The position numbers and the translations under genes are program-made. DNA of 64,000 nt, taken from positions 186,001 to 250,000 of the forward strand of contig NZ_NJFZ01000005.1 in NCBI RefSeq assembly GCF_002270355.1. Reading direction: 5' to 3'. The notes under the pieces are model-generated. The model saw only the letters and a program-made list of their open reading frames with translations. It ran no database searches and was not told the origin of the DNA. Shown one piece after another: positions 8,907-18,557 of the stretch (its first letter is position 1; the number at the start of each line of letters is the position of its first letter). The stretch is from Flectobacillus sp. BAB-3569. Its GTDB lineage: Bacteria; Bacteroidota; Bacteroidia; Cytophagales; Spirosomataceae.

Positions 8907-10190
8907 ATGAAACCCCTTTTGTTCCTCCATCGTCTCATGCGAAATTTTTTAATACTGGTAATTATTTTAATGACACAACTTACCCAGATAAATGCACAAG
9001 AATTACAGAAAAATCTGTTTGATTCTTATGAGCAGTTTCAAGAAAAAGCAATTACCAAACGTCGTTTTGGGCATGCTACTTTGGTAAATTTACTAGAAAA
9101 ACTAAAGGCAAATCCGTTGTTTGATGTCCAAATTGTAGAAAAATCGACTGAAGGACGAGCTATTTATCAAGTTAAAGTAGGAAATGGCCCAACCAAAGTG
9201 CTTTTATGGTCGCAGATGCACGGCAATGAAGCTACTGCTACGATGGCCTTGATGGATATTTTCAATTTTTTAGGAAAGGATACTCCCGCATATTCAGATT
9301 TTAAGAGGACATTACTCGAAAAATGTACTTTTTATTTTGTGCCAATGCTCAATCCTGACGGTGCTGAGGCATGGTCGAGATACACAGCTTTGGGTATAGA
9401 TATGAACCGTGATGCTTTGGCTTTACAAACCCCTGAAGGGCGTTTACTGAAAAATTTAGTCAAAACCTTAAAACCTGATTTTGGTTTTAATCTTCATGAC
9501 AAAGACCGTAGGTATTCGGCTGGTCAGACGGGCAATTTGGCAACGATGTCCTTTTTGGCAACGGCTTACAACGAGGCTCAAGAAGTAAACGATGTTCGCA
9601 AAAAGGCTATGCAAGTAATTGTGCAGATGAATCGTGGTTTGCAACAGTATTTACCCAATTGTGTGGGCAAATGGCCGTCAGATTTTGAACCAAGAGCTTT
9701 TGGTGATAATATCCAAAAATGGGGAACTTCGCTTATCCTTATCGAATCTGGAGGGTTTAAAAACGATCCTGAAAAACAATATATTCGTAAGCTAAATTAT
9801 ATCTCGATTTTATCGGCCTTGAACTCGGTTGCTACAAAGTCATACATCAACGAAACTACCGAGACTTACGATGCTTTGCCCGTAAATGGAAAGGCAATTT
9901 TTGATTTAATTATCAGAAATGTAACTATTCAAAAAGGTAAAGTAAATTATGTCGCAGATATTGCTATCAATCGTGGCGAAGAACCCGTTAGTGGAGGTGA
10001 TGGTTTTGTCAATACAAGCACCGTCGAGGAAATTGGAGATATGTCGGTCTTTTTCGGAACAGAGGAAATCGACGGAAAAGGATTGACAATACAAGCAAAA
10101 AAAGAAATTAGTTTAGGAATGAAAGCCAATTTTACTTTGTTGAAAAATGACGAAGTAAAATATGTGATAATAAATGGAGTGATTCAATAA
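8907..10190 (+). CDS. M14 family zinc carboxypeptidase, secreted
   Basis: A 427-residue protein with an N-terminal hydrophobic signal ending near INAQ. The zinc ligands are His105 and Glu108 in QMHGNEAT and His197 in FNLHDKDR. The substrate-binding motifs NPDGAEAW and GIDMNRDA are present, and the probable catalytic Glu lies in the LIESGGF segment. The catalytic domain spans about 50-310 and a C-terminal beta domain of about 100 residues follows. It would remove C-terminal residues from peptides, possibly cell-wall peptides, in the periplasm. The start could also be the in-frame ATG at 8937, which still leaves a good signal peptide. Confidence 0.85.
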   Translation: MKPLLFLHRLMRNFLILVIILMTQLTQINAQELQKNLFDSYEQFQEKAITKRRFGHATLVNLLEKLKANPLFDVQIVEKSTEGRAIYQVKVGNGPTKVLLWSQMHGNEATATMALMDIFNFLGKDTPAYSDFKRTLLEKCTFYFVPMLNPDGAEAWSRYTALGIDMNRDALALQTPEGRLLKNLVKTLKPDFGFNLHDKDRRYSAGQTGNLATMSFLATAYNEAQEVNDVRKKAMQVIVQMNRGLQQYLPNCVGKWPSDFEPRAFGDNIQKWGTSLILIESGGFKNDPEKQYIRKLNYISILSALNSVATKSYINETTETYDALPVNGKAIFDLIIRNVTIQKGKVNYVADIAINRGEEPVSGGDGFVNTSTVEEIGDMSVFFGTEEIDGKGLTIQAKKEISLGMKANFTLLKNDEVKYVIINGVIQ

Positions 10191-10229
10191 GCTCAGAAAG
10201 TCTAGAGACAGTCTAATTCAATCAAACAA

Positions 10230-10862
10230 ATGGAAAATCCAGTGATTATTATTGGTGCAAGCGGCTTGGGCGCAGTAGCACTTGATATTTTTAAGAGAAA
10301 CAATGTCGTAGTATATGCTTTTTTGGACGATAACGAGAAGTTACACAATACCGAAATAGATGATATTACCGTATTAGGGTCGCCAGACGATGAGGGATAT
10401 ACCAAATTGATTGGTAAAAAATGTGAAGCTTTTGTAGCAATCGACGAAACAAAGGTACGCAAAAACATCGTAGAGATGCTTCATGATGTGCGCAAAGTAC
10501 AGCCTGTTAATGCCATTCATGACCAGTCTATTATTGCTTCAACGGCATCAATCGGTCATGGTAATTTGATTGCAGCAGGTGCAATTATCAACCCAAGAGC
10601 TGAAATTGGGAACCATAATATTTTACACAGTAGAGTACTGGTCGATGTTGATGCAAAGGTTGGCGATTTTGTTCAAATCGGAGCAGGAACAGTCATTGGC
10701 GCAGGAGCTGTAATCGAAGACAACGCTTTTATTGGTACAGGCGTAACTATTGTTGGTGGCGTAAAGATTGGTAAAAGTGCTCGTATTGGCGCTGGTTCTG
10801 TCGTAATTGAAGACGTAAAAGCCAAAGAAACAGTATTTGGTAACCCCGCAAAAAAAGTATAA
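10230..10862 (+). CDS. NeuD/PglD-like sugar O-acyltransferase
   Basis: A 210-residue protein with the NeuD/PglB/VioB architecture. An N-terminal Rossmann-like nucleotide-sugar binding domain (IIGASGLGAVALDI) is followed by a left-handed beta helix of hexapeptide repeats from about residue 95 (IGHGNLIAAGAIINPRAEIG, then VQIGAGTVIGAGAVIE). The family uses acetyl-CoA to acetylate amino or hydroxyl groups of sugars for surface glycans. It follows the M14 peptidase by 39 bp, so the two may be co-transcribed. No glycan-synthesis genes adjoin, so the substrate is unknown. Confidence 0.85.
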   Translation: MENPVIIIGASGLGAVALDIFKRNNVVVYAFLDDNEKLHNTEIDDITVLGSPDDEGYTKLIGKKCEAFVAIDETKVRKNIVEMLHDVRKVQPVNAIHDQSIIASTASIGHGNLIAAGAIINPRAEIGNHNILHSRVLVDVDAKVGDFVQIGAGTVIGAGAVIEDNAFIGTGVTIVGGVKIGKSARIGAGSVVIEDVKAKETVFGNPAKKV

Positions 10863-11085
10863 ATAAATGATTGGCTTTGAGTATTGGAGTTGTCTAAAGT
10901 GAGAACCGATTGCTCAAAGCCAAACGTTTTTATACCAGATATTTGTAATTCTACGTTATTGCCCTAAACTATACTCAGATAATTTTATAGCAAAAGAGAA
11001 GCCAATAGCTAACAAGTCTAAAGCCATAAAATACCGAATGATTTAGCGAATTGCTTTGATTTCAAGGACTTGAAAATTATTTTAG

Positions 11086-11093
11086 TAACTTTG
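11086..11093 (+). promoter_or_regulatory. TAACTTTG -7 element upstream of the TPR gene
   Basis: Matches TAnnTTTG, 64 bp before the chosen start at 11158. The rest of 10863-11157 (295 bp) shows no other feature. Confidence 0.5.
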
Positions 11094-11157
11094 AAAAAGA
11101 TTCCCTGTCGTGCTTTATTTGCCACCACAGAACCACCGAATGTACTACCCAAACAAT

Positions 11158-12891
11158 ATGCATATTACATTAAGAAATACTATCCTTGTGGGGGCTGTGT
11201 TTGTCATGAGCCATCAGGTAGGATTTGCTCAAAAGAAAGATGCCTCTACCAAAAAGATTGAAATTACCCCTGCCCAACAATTGGAGGCAGAGGGGCATTT
11301 TACTGATGGGATGAAGTACTTCATGATGGAAGATTACGACAAAGCGATTGCTCCTTTGGAAAAAGCATTGTCGATAACTCCCAAAAATAGTGGTGTTCTT
11401 TATGCTTTGGGGAAAGTATATCGTAAGTTGGAGGCTGAGGATAAAGCCATAGGATATATACAAAAAGCAATAGAGCTAGATCCTAGTAATGCCAGTTATA
11501 ATGAGCTTTTAGCAGATTTATATGTCAAAAATAAACAATTTTCTGAAGCACAAACTGTGTATCAAAAATTGGTAAATCTGTTTCCCAATAATCCAGAATA
11601 CTATCTGCAACAGGGCGCTTTATATATTTTCGACAATCGTTTGGACGATGCCGTGAAGGCATTTGATAGAGCCGAAAAAGTATTAGGAATTAGCGAAGAA
11701 CTTTCTCGCCAAAAACAAGCTGTTTTATTAAAAGTAGGAAAAGTAGATGATGCTATCAAGGAAGGAGAAAAACTAATTGCTTCCGACCCTGAAGAAATAG
11801 ATTATATCATAGACCAAGCCGAGTTGTTGATTGCCAACAAAAGAAATGACCAAGCTATCCCCTATCTCGAAAAGATTCTGAAAATGAATCCTGGCAATGC
11901 GCAAGCGCACGTAATGTTGGCGCAATTGTACCAAGAGAAAGGCGATATGGATAAGTGCAACAAAGAGTTAGAATTGGCTTTTGCAGATCCTAACTTGGAT
12001 GTTAATGCCAAAGCTCGTATTCTTATGAGTTACGTTTCGATGATGAAGGATGAAAAGTCGAAACAAATGGCATTCAACTTAGTAAAGTCTTTGATTGTAG
12101 CTAATCCCAAAGATCCCAAATCTCATGCGATTTATGGAGATTTGTTGTTTCAAAAAGGAGAAGTTGCCGAAGCACGTAACGAATATGTAAAGGCTGCTCA
12201 CTTAGACCCCTCTGTCAATGAAGTTTGGGGTCGAATCATTCAGCTAGACTTTGATTTGAATCAAATAGATAGTGCTATCGTACATTCGGAGGAGGCTATC
12301 GAAGTGTTTCCTAATCAGTCCATTTTTTGGTATTTGAATGGCTCAGCACATTATCGTAAACGTAACAACGAAAAAGCGATTGAAGCGCTCGAAGAGGCTA
12401 AGCGATTGGCACCTGAGGGATATGAGTTGGCACAACATATATTTGCCCAATTAGGCGATACTTACAATAGTATTGGCAAACATGAAAAATCGGATGAGGC
12501 ATACGAAGCTGCCTTGAAAGAAGATCCAGACAACGATCATGTGCTTAATAATTATAGCTATTTTTTGTCTTTGAGAAAAGTAAAACTCGAAAAGGCTGCA
12601 CAAATGGCCAATAGATTAGTTGAACGCCATCCCAACAATGGAACCTATTTGGATACATACGCTTGGGTATTGTACGAAATGAAAGACTTTGCCAAAGCGA
12701 AAATTTATCTAGAAAAAGCTGTCGAAAATAACGTAAATAAGAGCGGAACAATCGTTGAACATTATGGAGATGTACTTTTTCAATTGGGTGAAGTTTCCAA
12801 AGCTGTAGAGCAATGGAAAAAGGCAAAAACAATCGGAGGAACAAGCCATAATCTCGATCAAAAAATTTCGCAACAAAAGCTAATAGAATAA
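11158..12891 (+). CDS. Secreted tetratricopeptide-repeat protein
   Basis: About 577 residues. The ATG at 11158 begins a good signal peptide (MHITLRNTILVGAVFVMSHQ then VGFAQ); an upstream ATG at 11110 would add 16 residues with no signal character and is not preferred. The mature protein is almost wholly TPR repeats in roughly 34-residue units, for example DKAIAPLEKALSITP and DKAIGYIQKAIELDP. TPR arrays mediate protein-protein contacts, so an envelope scaffold or assembly role is likely. It leads a conserved-looking envelope block with a DUF4292 lipoprotein 57 bp downstream and then an EnvC-like protein. Confidence 0.85.
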   Translation: MHITLRNTILVGAVFVMSHQVGFAQKKDASTKKIEITPAQQLEAEGHFTDGMKYFMMEDYDKAIAPLEKALSITPKNSGVLYALGKVYRKLEAEDKAIGYIQKAIELDPSNASYNELLADLYVKNKQFSEAQTVYQKLVNLFPNNPEYYLQQGALYIFDNRLDDAVKAFDRAEKVLGISEELSRQKQAVLLKVGKVDDAIKEGEKLIASDPEEIDYIIDQAELLIANKRNDQAIPYLEKILKMNPGNAQAHVMLAQLYQEKGDMDKCNKELELAFADPNLDVNAKARILMSYVSMMKDEKSKQMAFNLVKSLIVANPKDPKSHAIYGDLLFQKGEVAEARNEYVKAAHLDPSVNEVWGRIIQLDFDLNQIDSAIVHSEEAIEVFPNQSIFWYLNGSAHYRKRNNEKAIEALEEAKRLAPEGYELAQHIFAQLGDTYNSIGKHEKSDEAYEAALKEDPDNDHVLNNYSYFLSLRKVKLEKAAQMANRLVERHPNNGTYLDTYAWVLYEMKDFAKAKIYLEKAVENNVNKSGTIVEHYGDVLFQLGEVSKAVEQWKKAKTIGGTSHNLDQKISQQKLIE

Positions 12892-12948
12892 TTCACAACA
12901 AGCATAAATTAAAGCCACAGGTTTAATTGCTTTATTGATAACAGACAA

Positions 12949-13818
12949 ATGAATAAACTAATCATTGGAGGTGTCGTATTGATGTTGGGTATTGCTTCTT
13001 GTAAAAAACCAGCAATTAATAAATCTCCTGAACTTGTTTCAACAACCACAGACTCCTTAAAAAAAGAAACTTCTAATGTTGTAGTAGCTCCCACAACAGA
13101 CTCATCGAAAGTAAGTGTGGATAATGCTCCTAAAACAGAAGATGCTGAAATAGAAAAGGTAAGCGTTGACGAAGTAGATTTTAAATATCTTAAAGGAAAA
13201 GCCAAAGTAGGTATTAAAAGTACAGATGTAAACCAGACGGTCAATATGGACATTCGTGCTAAAAAGGATAGCGTGATTTGGTTGAACGTATCTGTCCCAG
13301 GTCTTCCTGTGTCAATAGCTACAGCCGTTTTTACCAAGGATTCTGTAAAAATTCACAACAAGTACGAAGGCTCGTACAATGTGTATAGATATGACCATTT
13401 TTCAGAGAAATTCAAATTCAATTTGACCTTTGATATTCTTCAGGCATTGATTGTTGGAAACCGCCCTTTCAAGAAAAATAAATCAAGAGTTATTCGTGAA
13501 AATGAATACTTTTTGCTCAAACAACGAGAAGGCAAAGTACAAATTGATAATTACATTGGTCAGGATAAAAAGCTTAAAAAGCTATTAGTAACGCAAGATG
13601 TTACCAATACCAAACTCGAAATGGATTTTGCAGACTTTACTGCACTGAATAATACAATTTTCCCACTTTCAAATCTGATTACAGTTGAGTATAAATCAGA
13701 GAAAGACCAGAAAATTTATCAGACAGTAATCAATATCAAGCATACCAAAGTCGAGCTGTTAGACGAACCTTTACAGTTCCCTTTCAAAGTGCCAGAAAAG
13801 CTTTTGAAGAAAAACTAA
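12949..13818 (+). CDS. DUF4292 lipoprotein
   Basis: A 289-residue lipoprotein. The signal peptide ends in a lipobox (GIASCKK, Cys18). A Ser/Thr/Lys-rich linker of about 50 residues follows, then the DUF4292 domain, which is beta-rich and resembles LolA/LolB-like half-barrels (IRAKKDSVIWLNVSVPGLPV). The family is restricted to Bacteroidota and its function is unproven. The fold suggests handling of lipoproteins or lipids in the periplasm (inference). It follows the TPR gene and ends in a strong terminator. Confidence 0.85.
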   Translation: MNKLIIGGVVLMLGIASCKKPAINKSPELVSTTTDSLKKETSNVVVAPTTDSSKVSVDNAPKTEDAEIEKVSVDEVDFKYLKGKAKVGIKSTDVNQTVNMDIRAKKDSVIWLNVSVPGLPVSIATAVFTKDSVKIHNKYEGSYNVYRYDHFSEKFKFNLTFDILQALIVGNRPFKKNKSRVIRENEYFLLKQREGKVQIDNYIGQDKKLKKLLVTQDVTNTKLEMDFADFTALNNTIFPLSNLITVEYKSEKDQKIYQTVINIKHTKVELLDEPLQFPFKVPEKLLKKN

Positions 13819-13826
13819 AACTTAAT

Positions 13827-13874
13827 AAGATAAGCTTTAAGCAATATTGTCTTTAAAGCTTATCTTGCATTTTT
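13827..13874 (+). terminator. Intrinsic terminator after the DUF4292 gene
   Basis: A perfect 14-bp stem (aagataagctttaa/ttaaagcttatctt) is followed by a short T tract. In the rest of the 365-bp space to 14183 only a loose hairpin (atatctgt/acagatat, about 14036-14073) was seen. Confidence 0.8.
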
Positions 13875-14183
13875 GTCGAATTCAACATATTACTGATAAT
13901 CCTAGTTTACCCATATCACTAACACTATTGAATCAAATCCTTAAGTAAGTAAATGCAATTATAGGGTTAAGGTTATTTTATTACTGACAAGCTCTTTTTT
14001 ACTTATTTTATCAACAGGAAAATTCATATAAAGGCATATCTGTAACAGATTTTTATTCAAATAACAGATATACGATTAACTGATATACTTTCTGATAGTG
14101 TGAAATGGACATGGTAAATTTAGTTTTCCAAAATTCCATAAATACCTAAAGCCATTATAGCACAAGTGCAACATATCTACCGA

Positions 14184-15461
14184 ATGAAGGCAGCCCTGAG
14201 AGTATTCACAGGACTGTTTGTTGTTTTCTTGGGGTTATACCTCACTCCTACTTATGCGCAACAAACCAAGCGCAAGAAAATCAATCGAGCTAAACTCGAA
14301 GCAGAAAAGCAGGCCAACATTCGTAAAATCAATGAGCTGAATGCAATTATTGCTAAAACTGAGCAAAAAAAGGAGGTTAGTGTTGGCAAACTCAACGCCT
14401 TGGGCGAACGTATCAATAAACAGAGTAAACAAATCAACTTGCTTACCGAAAACCAAGAACTTTTGGATATGGAAGTAAGTGAATTAACTCGTGAAAGTGG
14501 TCAGCTTTCTGGCAATTTGGAAAAACTCAAGCAAGAGTACGCCAAAATGGTTTTTAATGCTGCCAAAGTAAGTAACAAGTATAATCAGTTGAGCTTTTTG
14601 TTTTCGGCTCCCTCATTCAATAAGCTTGTCAAGAGATACAAATATCTTCGTCAATATTCTGAATCCAGAACACGACAAGCAACTTTGATTGAAAGTGTAA
14701 GAGAAGAACTACGTTTAGAGCAGCTAAAGATTCTTCAGAAAAAGCAAGAACAGGCCAATTTGTTGAAAGAAAAAATTCAAGAAACGCAAAATCTTGAAGA
14801 TTTGAAGGTAAAGCAAACTGGCGTAGTGGCAGAGCTAAGCCAAAAAGAACAACAGTTAAAAGAACAACTTGATGCCAATAAGAGAGCTGTCGAAAAGCTG
14901 GAGAATATGATTGCTCAGATGGTAGAGAGAGAAATAAAGCGTTCGCAACAACGAATCAAGAATAGAGAAAAAGATACCCATAGCGCCAATACTGAAAGTA
15001 AGGCTAGTTCCAAAACCATCGAGCTAAGTCCAGAGGAACGAAAAGTGGCTACCTCTTTCTCTCAGTTAAAGGGCCGAATGCCATGGCCAGTGCAGAGTGG
15101 CTTTATTTCTGATCGTTTTGGAGTACATAATCACCCTGTTTTGAGAGGTGTTAAACTTAACAACGACGGAGTTGATATTCAAACTAACTCAGGAAACTCT
15201 GTATATGCTGTTTATGACGGAATTGTACGTTCAGTAGTAAATATTCAAGGTGTGAATACCATTGTAGCTATTCAGCACGGCGATTACTTTACGGTTTATG
15301 GCAAATTATCGAATGTTACTGTGCGCGAAGGACAAAGTGTATCGTCAAGTCAAAAAATAGGACAAGTAGCAACTGATGGCGATGGTACCTCAGAAATCAA
15401 ATTTCAGGTTTGGAAAAACAATGCCAAACAGAATCCTGAATCTTGGCTAAGAAATCGCTAA
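14184..15461 (+). CDS. EnvC-like coiled-coil protein with degenerate M23/LytM domain
   Basis: About 425 residues from the ATG at 14184, which begins a signal peptide ending near PTYAQ; a GTG at 14166 would add six residues. A long coiled coil (about residues 30-270, rich in Lys, Gln and Glu) precedes a C-terminal LytM domain. The canonical zinc-binding HxxxD is replaced by NDGVD, and the second site HxH reads GKLS rather than AHLS. It therefore probably lacks hydrolase activity and acts, like EnvC, as an activator of cell-wall amidases during division. It is the third envelope gene of this block. Confidence 0.85.
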   Translation: MKAALRVFTGLFVVFLGLYLTPTYAQQTKRKKINRAKLEAEKQANIRKINELNAIIAKTEQKKEVSVGKLNALGERINKQSKQINLLTENQELLDMEVSELTRESGQLSGNLEKLKQEYAKMVFNAAKVSNKYNQLSFLFSAPSFNKLVKRYKYLRQYSESRTRQATLIESVREELRLEQLKILQKKQEQANLLKEKIQETQNLEDLKVKQTGVVAELSQKEQQLKEQLDANKRAVEKLENMIAQMVEREIKRSQQRIKNREKDTHSANTESKASSKTIELSPEERKVATSFSQLKGRMPWPVQSGFISDRFGVHNHPVLRGVKLNNDGVDIQTNSGNSVYAVYDGIVRSVVNIQGVNTIVAIQHGDYFTVYGKLSNVTVREGQSVSSSQKIGQVATDGDGTSEIKFQVWKNNAKQNPESWLRNR

Positions 15462-15781
15462 AGCTGTTTTATAAGGCATTCATAAAGAAGGAGTTTTAAC
15501 GGATTTTATGAAAAAAAAGGGCTTGAAAAGGCGAAAAAAAAGCAGTTTTTGATCTATGCCCCAAAAGATTACAGAAAAACCTTTAAAATTCCAATAGAAT
15601 TCATAATTTTGCAGTCCAAATTTTTCCTAGCCTACAAAGGTCAAATTGATAGATAAAAGAAGTACTTTGATGAGGAAAAGGTTCATCTATCAGCTAAATA
15701 CAAAATTACATAGAAAGTTGTTTATTAATACATTTCATCAAGTTTGGTAAACAACCCTAAACGAATAATTATAAAACCCCA
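15462..15781. other. Intergenic region with promoter element and possible structured leader
   Basis: A TAATTTTG element at 15604-15611, with TTTA about 19 bp upstream, would give a leader of about 165 nt for the downstream TPR gene. In that leader, complementary 8-mers (15647-15654 with 15685-15692) and a second complementary pair (near 15622-15628 with 15673-15679) interlock. This could form a pseudoknot-like fold or be chance. No known riboswitch class was recognised. Confidence 0.35.
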
Positions 15782-16471
15782 ATGGCAAAAAAAGAAGAAC
15801 ACAAAAACCTTGAATTTTTGGAGAGTCCAGAAGGATTGAAGCAAGAATTAGGACACGACATCGAAAAAGTGCAACAAACCGTAGAAAAAAATAAAGGTTT
15901 AATTTCTGGTGTTGCTGGTGCGATTATCGTAGCAGTGATTGGCTATTTCGGTTATAAATATTATGTTTCAACTCAAGATGAAGCAGCTCAAGCAAAAATG
16001 TTTAATGCTGTTTACAAATTTGAAGCTGATTCAAACAAAGTAGCAGCACAAGAGTTTTCTAAATTAGCAAATGAGTTCGGCGGAAATGCTGGTAACTTGT
16101 CTAATTTTTATGCAGGTGTTGCAGAGTTGAAAGAAGGTAAATATGATGCTGCTATCGACCACTTAAAGTCATTCAGTAGTTCAGATTTATTGGTTCAAGC
16201 TCGTGCATATTCTTTAATTGGTGATGCTTACGCTGAGAAAAAATCTTTCGGCGATGCTATCGATTATTACAAAAAAGCTTCTGAATACAAAGCAAACAAA
16301 TTCTTTACTCCATCATATTTGATGAAGTTGGCTGCTGCTTACGAGGCAAACAAGCAAAACAAGGAAGCTTTGGATGTTTACAACGAAATCGTAGAGAAGT
16401 ACGCAGAGTCAGCTGAATATATCAACGCCAAGAAATACAAGGCGGTGTTAGAAGGCTCTGTCTCTGAATAA
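15782..16471 (+). CDS. Membrane-anchored tetratricopeptide-repeat protein
   Basis: A 229-residue protein with a short charged cytoplasmic N-terminus, one transmembrane helix at about residues 41-60 (GVAGAIIVAVIGYFGYKYY), and a periplasmic TPR domain. The layout resembles YfgM, an inner-membrane partner of the secretion machinery and chaperones, but sequence similarity is only at the fold level. The TPR units are visible in GKYDAAIDHLKSF and KSFGDAIDYYKKA. It is followed by a strong terminator and then ribH, so it is probably its own unit. Confidence 0.8.
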   Translation: MAKKEEHKNLEFLESPEGLKQELGHDIEKVQQTVEKNKGLISGVAGAIIVAVIGYFGYKYYVSTQDEAAQAKMFNAVYKFEADSNKVAAQEFSKLANEFGGNAGNLSNFYAGVAELKEGKYDAAIDHLKSFSSSDLLVQARAYSLIGDAYAEKKSFGDAIDYYKKASEYKANKFFTPSYLMKLAAAYEANKQNKEALDVYNEIVEKYAESAEYINAKKYKAVLEGSVSE

Positions 16472-16500
16472 GAAATAAATCAAAATATTGATTACATCAG

Positions 16501-16535
16501 AAGGGATAAGAGCTTAAGTTCTTGTCCCTTTTTTG
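16501..16535 (+). terminator. Intrinsic terminator after the TPR gene
   Basis: An 11-bp stem (16501-16511 with 16520-16530, one G-T pair) ends in seven T residues. It sits only 28 bp before ribH. Confidence 0.8.
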
Positions 16536-16562
16536 TTATAACTTTTACAAAACAATCCTAAA

Positions 16563-17039
16563 ATGTCATCGGCCCACAAAAATCTCAGTATATTTTCGAC
16601 AGATAATTTACCAGATATTATAGAAAAAAGATTTGCTATCGTTGTAGCAGAATGGAACGAAGAAGTTACCAATGCATTGGCAGATGGCGCTCACAAAACG
16701 CTTTTAACTTATGGTGCACAAGAAGAAAATATCTTACGTGTTACAGTACCAGGAAGTTATGAACTAAGTTATGGAGCACAAAAAATGGCACAACGTGAGG
16801 ATATCGATGCTGTTATTTGTATCGGTTGTGTAATTCAAGGCGAAACGAAACACAATGATTATATCAACCATGCCGTTGCTCAAGGATTAACCAATGTGAG
16901 CTTAAAATACGATAAGCCTGTTGTATTTGGTGTACTAACGCCAAATACCGAGCAACAAGCCCTTGATCGTGCGGGTGGTATTCATGGTAACAAAGGTGAC
17001 GAAGCTGCTATTACAGCAGTTAAAATGTTGAAGTTTTAA
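16563..17039 (+). CDS. ribH: 6,7-dimethyl-8-ribityllumazine synthase
   Basis: 158 residues, the usual length for lumazine synthase. The signature GCVIQGETKHNDYI carries the catalytic His97, and the substrate-binding segments FAIVVAEWN and VPGSYEL are present. It condenses a ribityl-aminopyrimidine with dihydroxybutanone phosphate in the penultimate step of riboflavin synthesis, in the cytoplasm as an oligomeric shell. No other riboflavin gene is nearby. No FMN riboswitch is visible upstream, where only a terminator precedes it. Confidence 0.95.
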   Translation: MSSAHKNLSIFSTDNLPDIIEKRFAIVVAEWNEEVTNALADGAHKTLLTYGAQEENILRVTVPGSYELSYGAQKMAQREDIDAVICIGCVIQGETKHNDYINHAVAQGLTNVSLKYDKPVVFGVLTPNTEQQALDRAGGIHGNKGDEAAITAVKMLKF

Positions 17040-17128
17040 GAGTAAAAAATAAATGGGAAAAGGTTTTACCCATTACCACGACAATCTCAAGCATATAATA
17101 ACCAGAAAATCAATAATTCACAATAACA

Positions 17129-18486
17129 ATGCAAGTTTGGAAATTTGGGGGAACTTCCGTTGGGAAGCCCGAGCGAATGCACTCGATTAGAAATTTGATT
17201 ACCGAAGATAGCACACGTAAAATCGTGGTATTGTCAGCTCTTTCGGGAACAACAAACGCCTTGATTTCGATTGGAGAATCATTAAAGGCGAATAATGATG
17301 CAGAGGCAACTCAAAAAATCGAAGAGTTGTACGCACATTATGAAACATTTATCAAAGAACTTTACAAAACTCCTGCTGGATACGCAGAAGGTAAAGCAAT
17401 CATTGATAAAGAGTTTTCATTCATTCGCTCGTTGGTAAGCATCAAACCTTTTAGCGTAAAGCAAGAAAAAGAAATCGTTGCTGAAGGTGAATTGCTTTCA
17501 ACTCAAATGTTCGAAGCATACTTGCGTGAAGAAGGTGTTAACGCAGTATTGTTGCCAGCATTAGATTTTATGTTAATCGATGCAGACAATGAGCCTGTAT
17601 TGAAGTTTACAGAAGAAAAATTGAGCTCTATCCTTTCGCAATTAGAGGATAAACAAGTCTTTATCACACAAGGATTTATCTGCCGTAACCCACGTGGCGA
17701 AGTAGATAACCTTAAGCGTGGAGGTTCTGATTATACCGCTTCATTGATTGGTGGCGCTATCGTAGCTGATGAAGTTCAAATCTGGACAGATATCGACGGT
17801 ATGCACAACAACGACCCTCGTATTGTGAAAAAACATTCCCAATTCGTGAGTTGACATTCGAAGAAGCAGCTGAATTAGCCTATTTTGGTGCCAAAATTTT
17901 GCACCCAAGTACAATTACTCCTGCCAAGTTGAAAGGTGTTCCTGTTCGTTTGAAAAATACGATGGAACCTTCAGCTTACGGTACTTTGATTGCGGACAAA
18001 ACTTCGGACCGTGAAATAAAAGCTATCGCAGCGAAAGATAACCTTACGGCTATTTATATCCACTCTACTCGTATGTTGAATGCTTACGGTTTCTTGCGTA
18101 GAGTATTTGAAGTATTCGAGAAATACAAAACTCCAGTGGATATGATTACTACTTCTGAGGTATCGGTATCGGTAACAATCGACAACGATGAACACTTGGA
18201 AGAAATCATGGCAGAATTAAGACAATTTGCTGACCTAGAAGAATGCGACAACGATCAAACTATCGTTTGTATCGTAGGTAATTTCTCGGCCGACAAAGAA
18301 GGTATTGCCTTGAAAGTATTGGATGCCATGAAAAACATCCCAATTCGTATGATATCCTACGGTGCTTCCGAGCACAATATCTCCTTGTTGATTCACGGCA
18401 AGCACAAGGCAGAAGCGCTAAATGCACTAAACGAGCGTTGTTTTTTATATGAAGATGCCATGAAAAGCATTTTCTCAGCGCCCTAA
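17129..18486 (+). pseudogene. Aspartate kinase, split by a single-base frameshift
   Basis: The first part (17129-17854) carries the kinase signature KFGGTSVG at residues 4-11 and the TDIDGMHNNDPRIV segment, then runs out of frame into a stop. The second part continues TFEEAAELAYFGAKILHPST and holds two regulatory ACT domains to 18486. The total span is one base short of a multiple of three. Adding one A to the A6 run at 17828-17833 gives a continuous 452-residue enzyme reading IVKKTFPIRELTFEEA. The enzyme commits aspartate to lysine/diaminopimelate, threonine and methionine. Loss of such a gene is unlikely, so a homopolymer sequencing error is favoured. The second ATG-less part has no plausible own start. 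Confidence 0.9.
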
Positions 18487-18508
18487 GTGATAAAAAGCAA
18501 TAAATACT

Positions 18509-18550
18509 AATAGCCGTGTCGTCAGAAGCTTACGCACGGCTATTTTTTTT
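18509..18550 (+). terminator. Intrinsic terminator after aspartate kinase
   Basis: A 10-bp stem (aatagccgtg/cacggctatt) runs into eight T residues. The T tract merges directly into the TATCTTTG element of the next promoter. Confidence 0.85.
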
Positions 18551-18557
18551 ATCTTTG
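18550..18557 (+). promoter_or_regulatory. TATCTTTG -7 element of serS
   Basis: Matches TAnnTTTG and shares its first base with the terminator T tract. The leader to serS would be about 130 nt; a 22-codon open stretch just before serS has no start and is not called. Confidence 0.5.

Noticed and set aside
17824-17840. Programmed ribosomal frameshift in aspartate kinase
   Set aside because: The heptamer in frame is g-aaa-aaa, not the X-XXY-YYZ slippery pattern, and no stimulatory hairpin was obvious; a base-count error is simpler.
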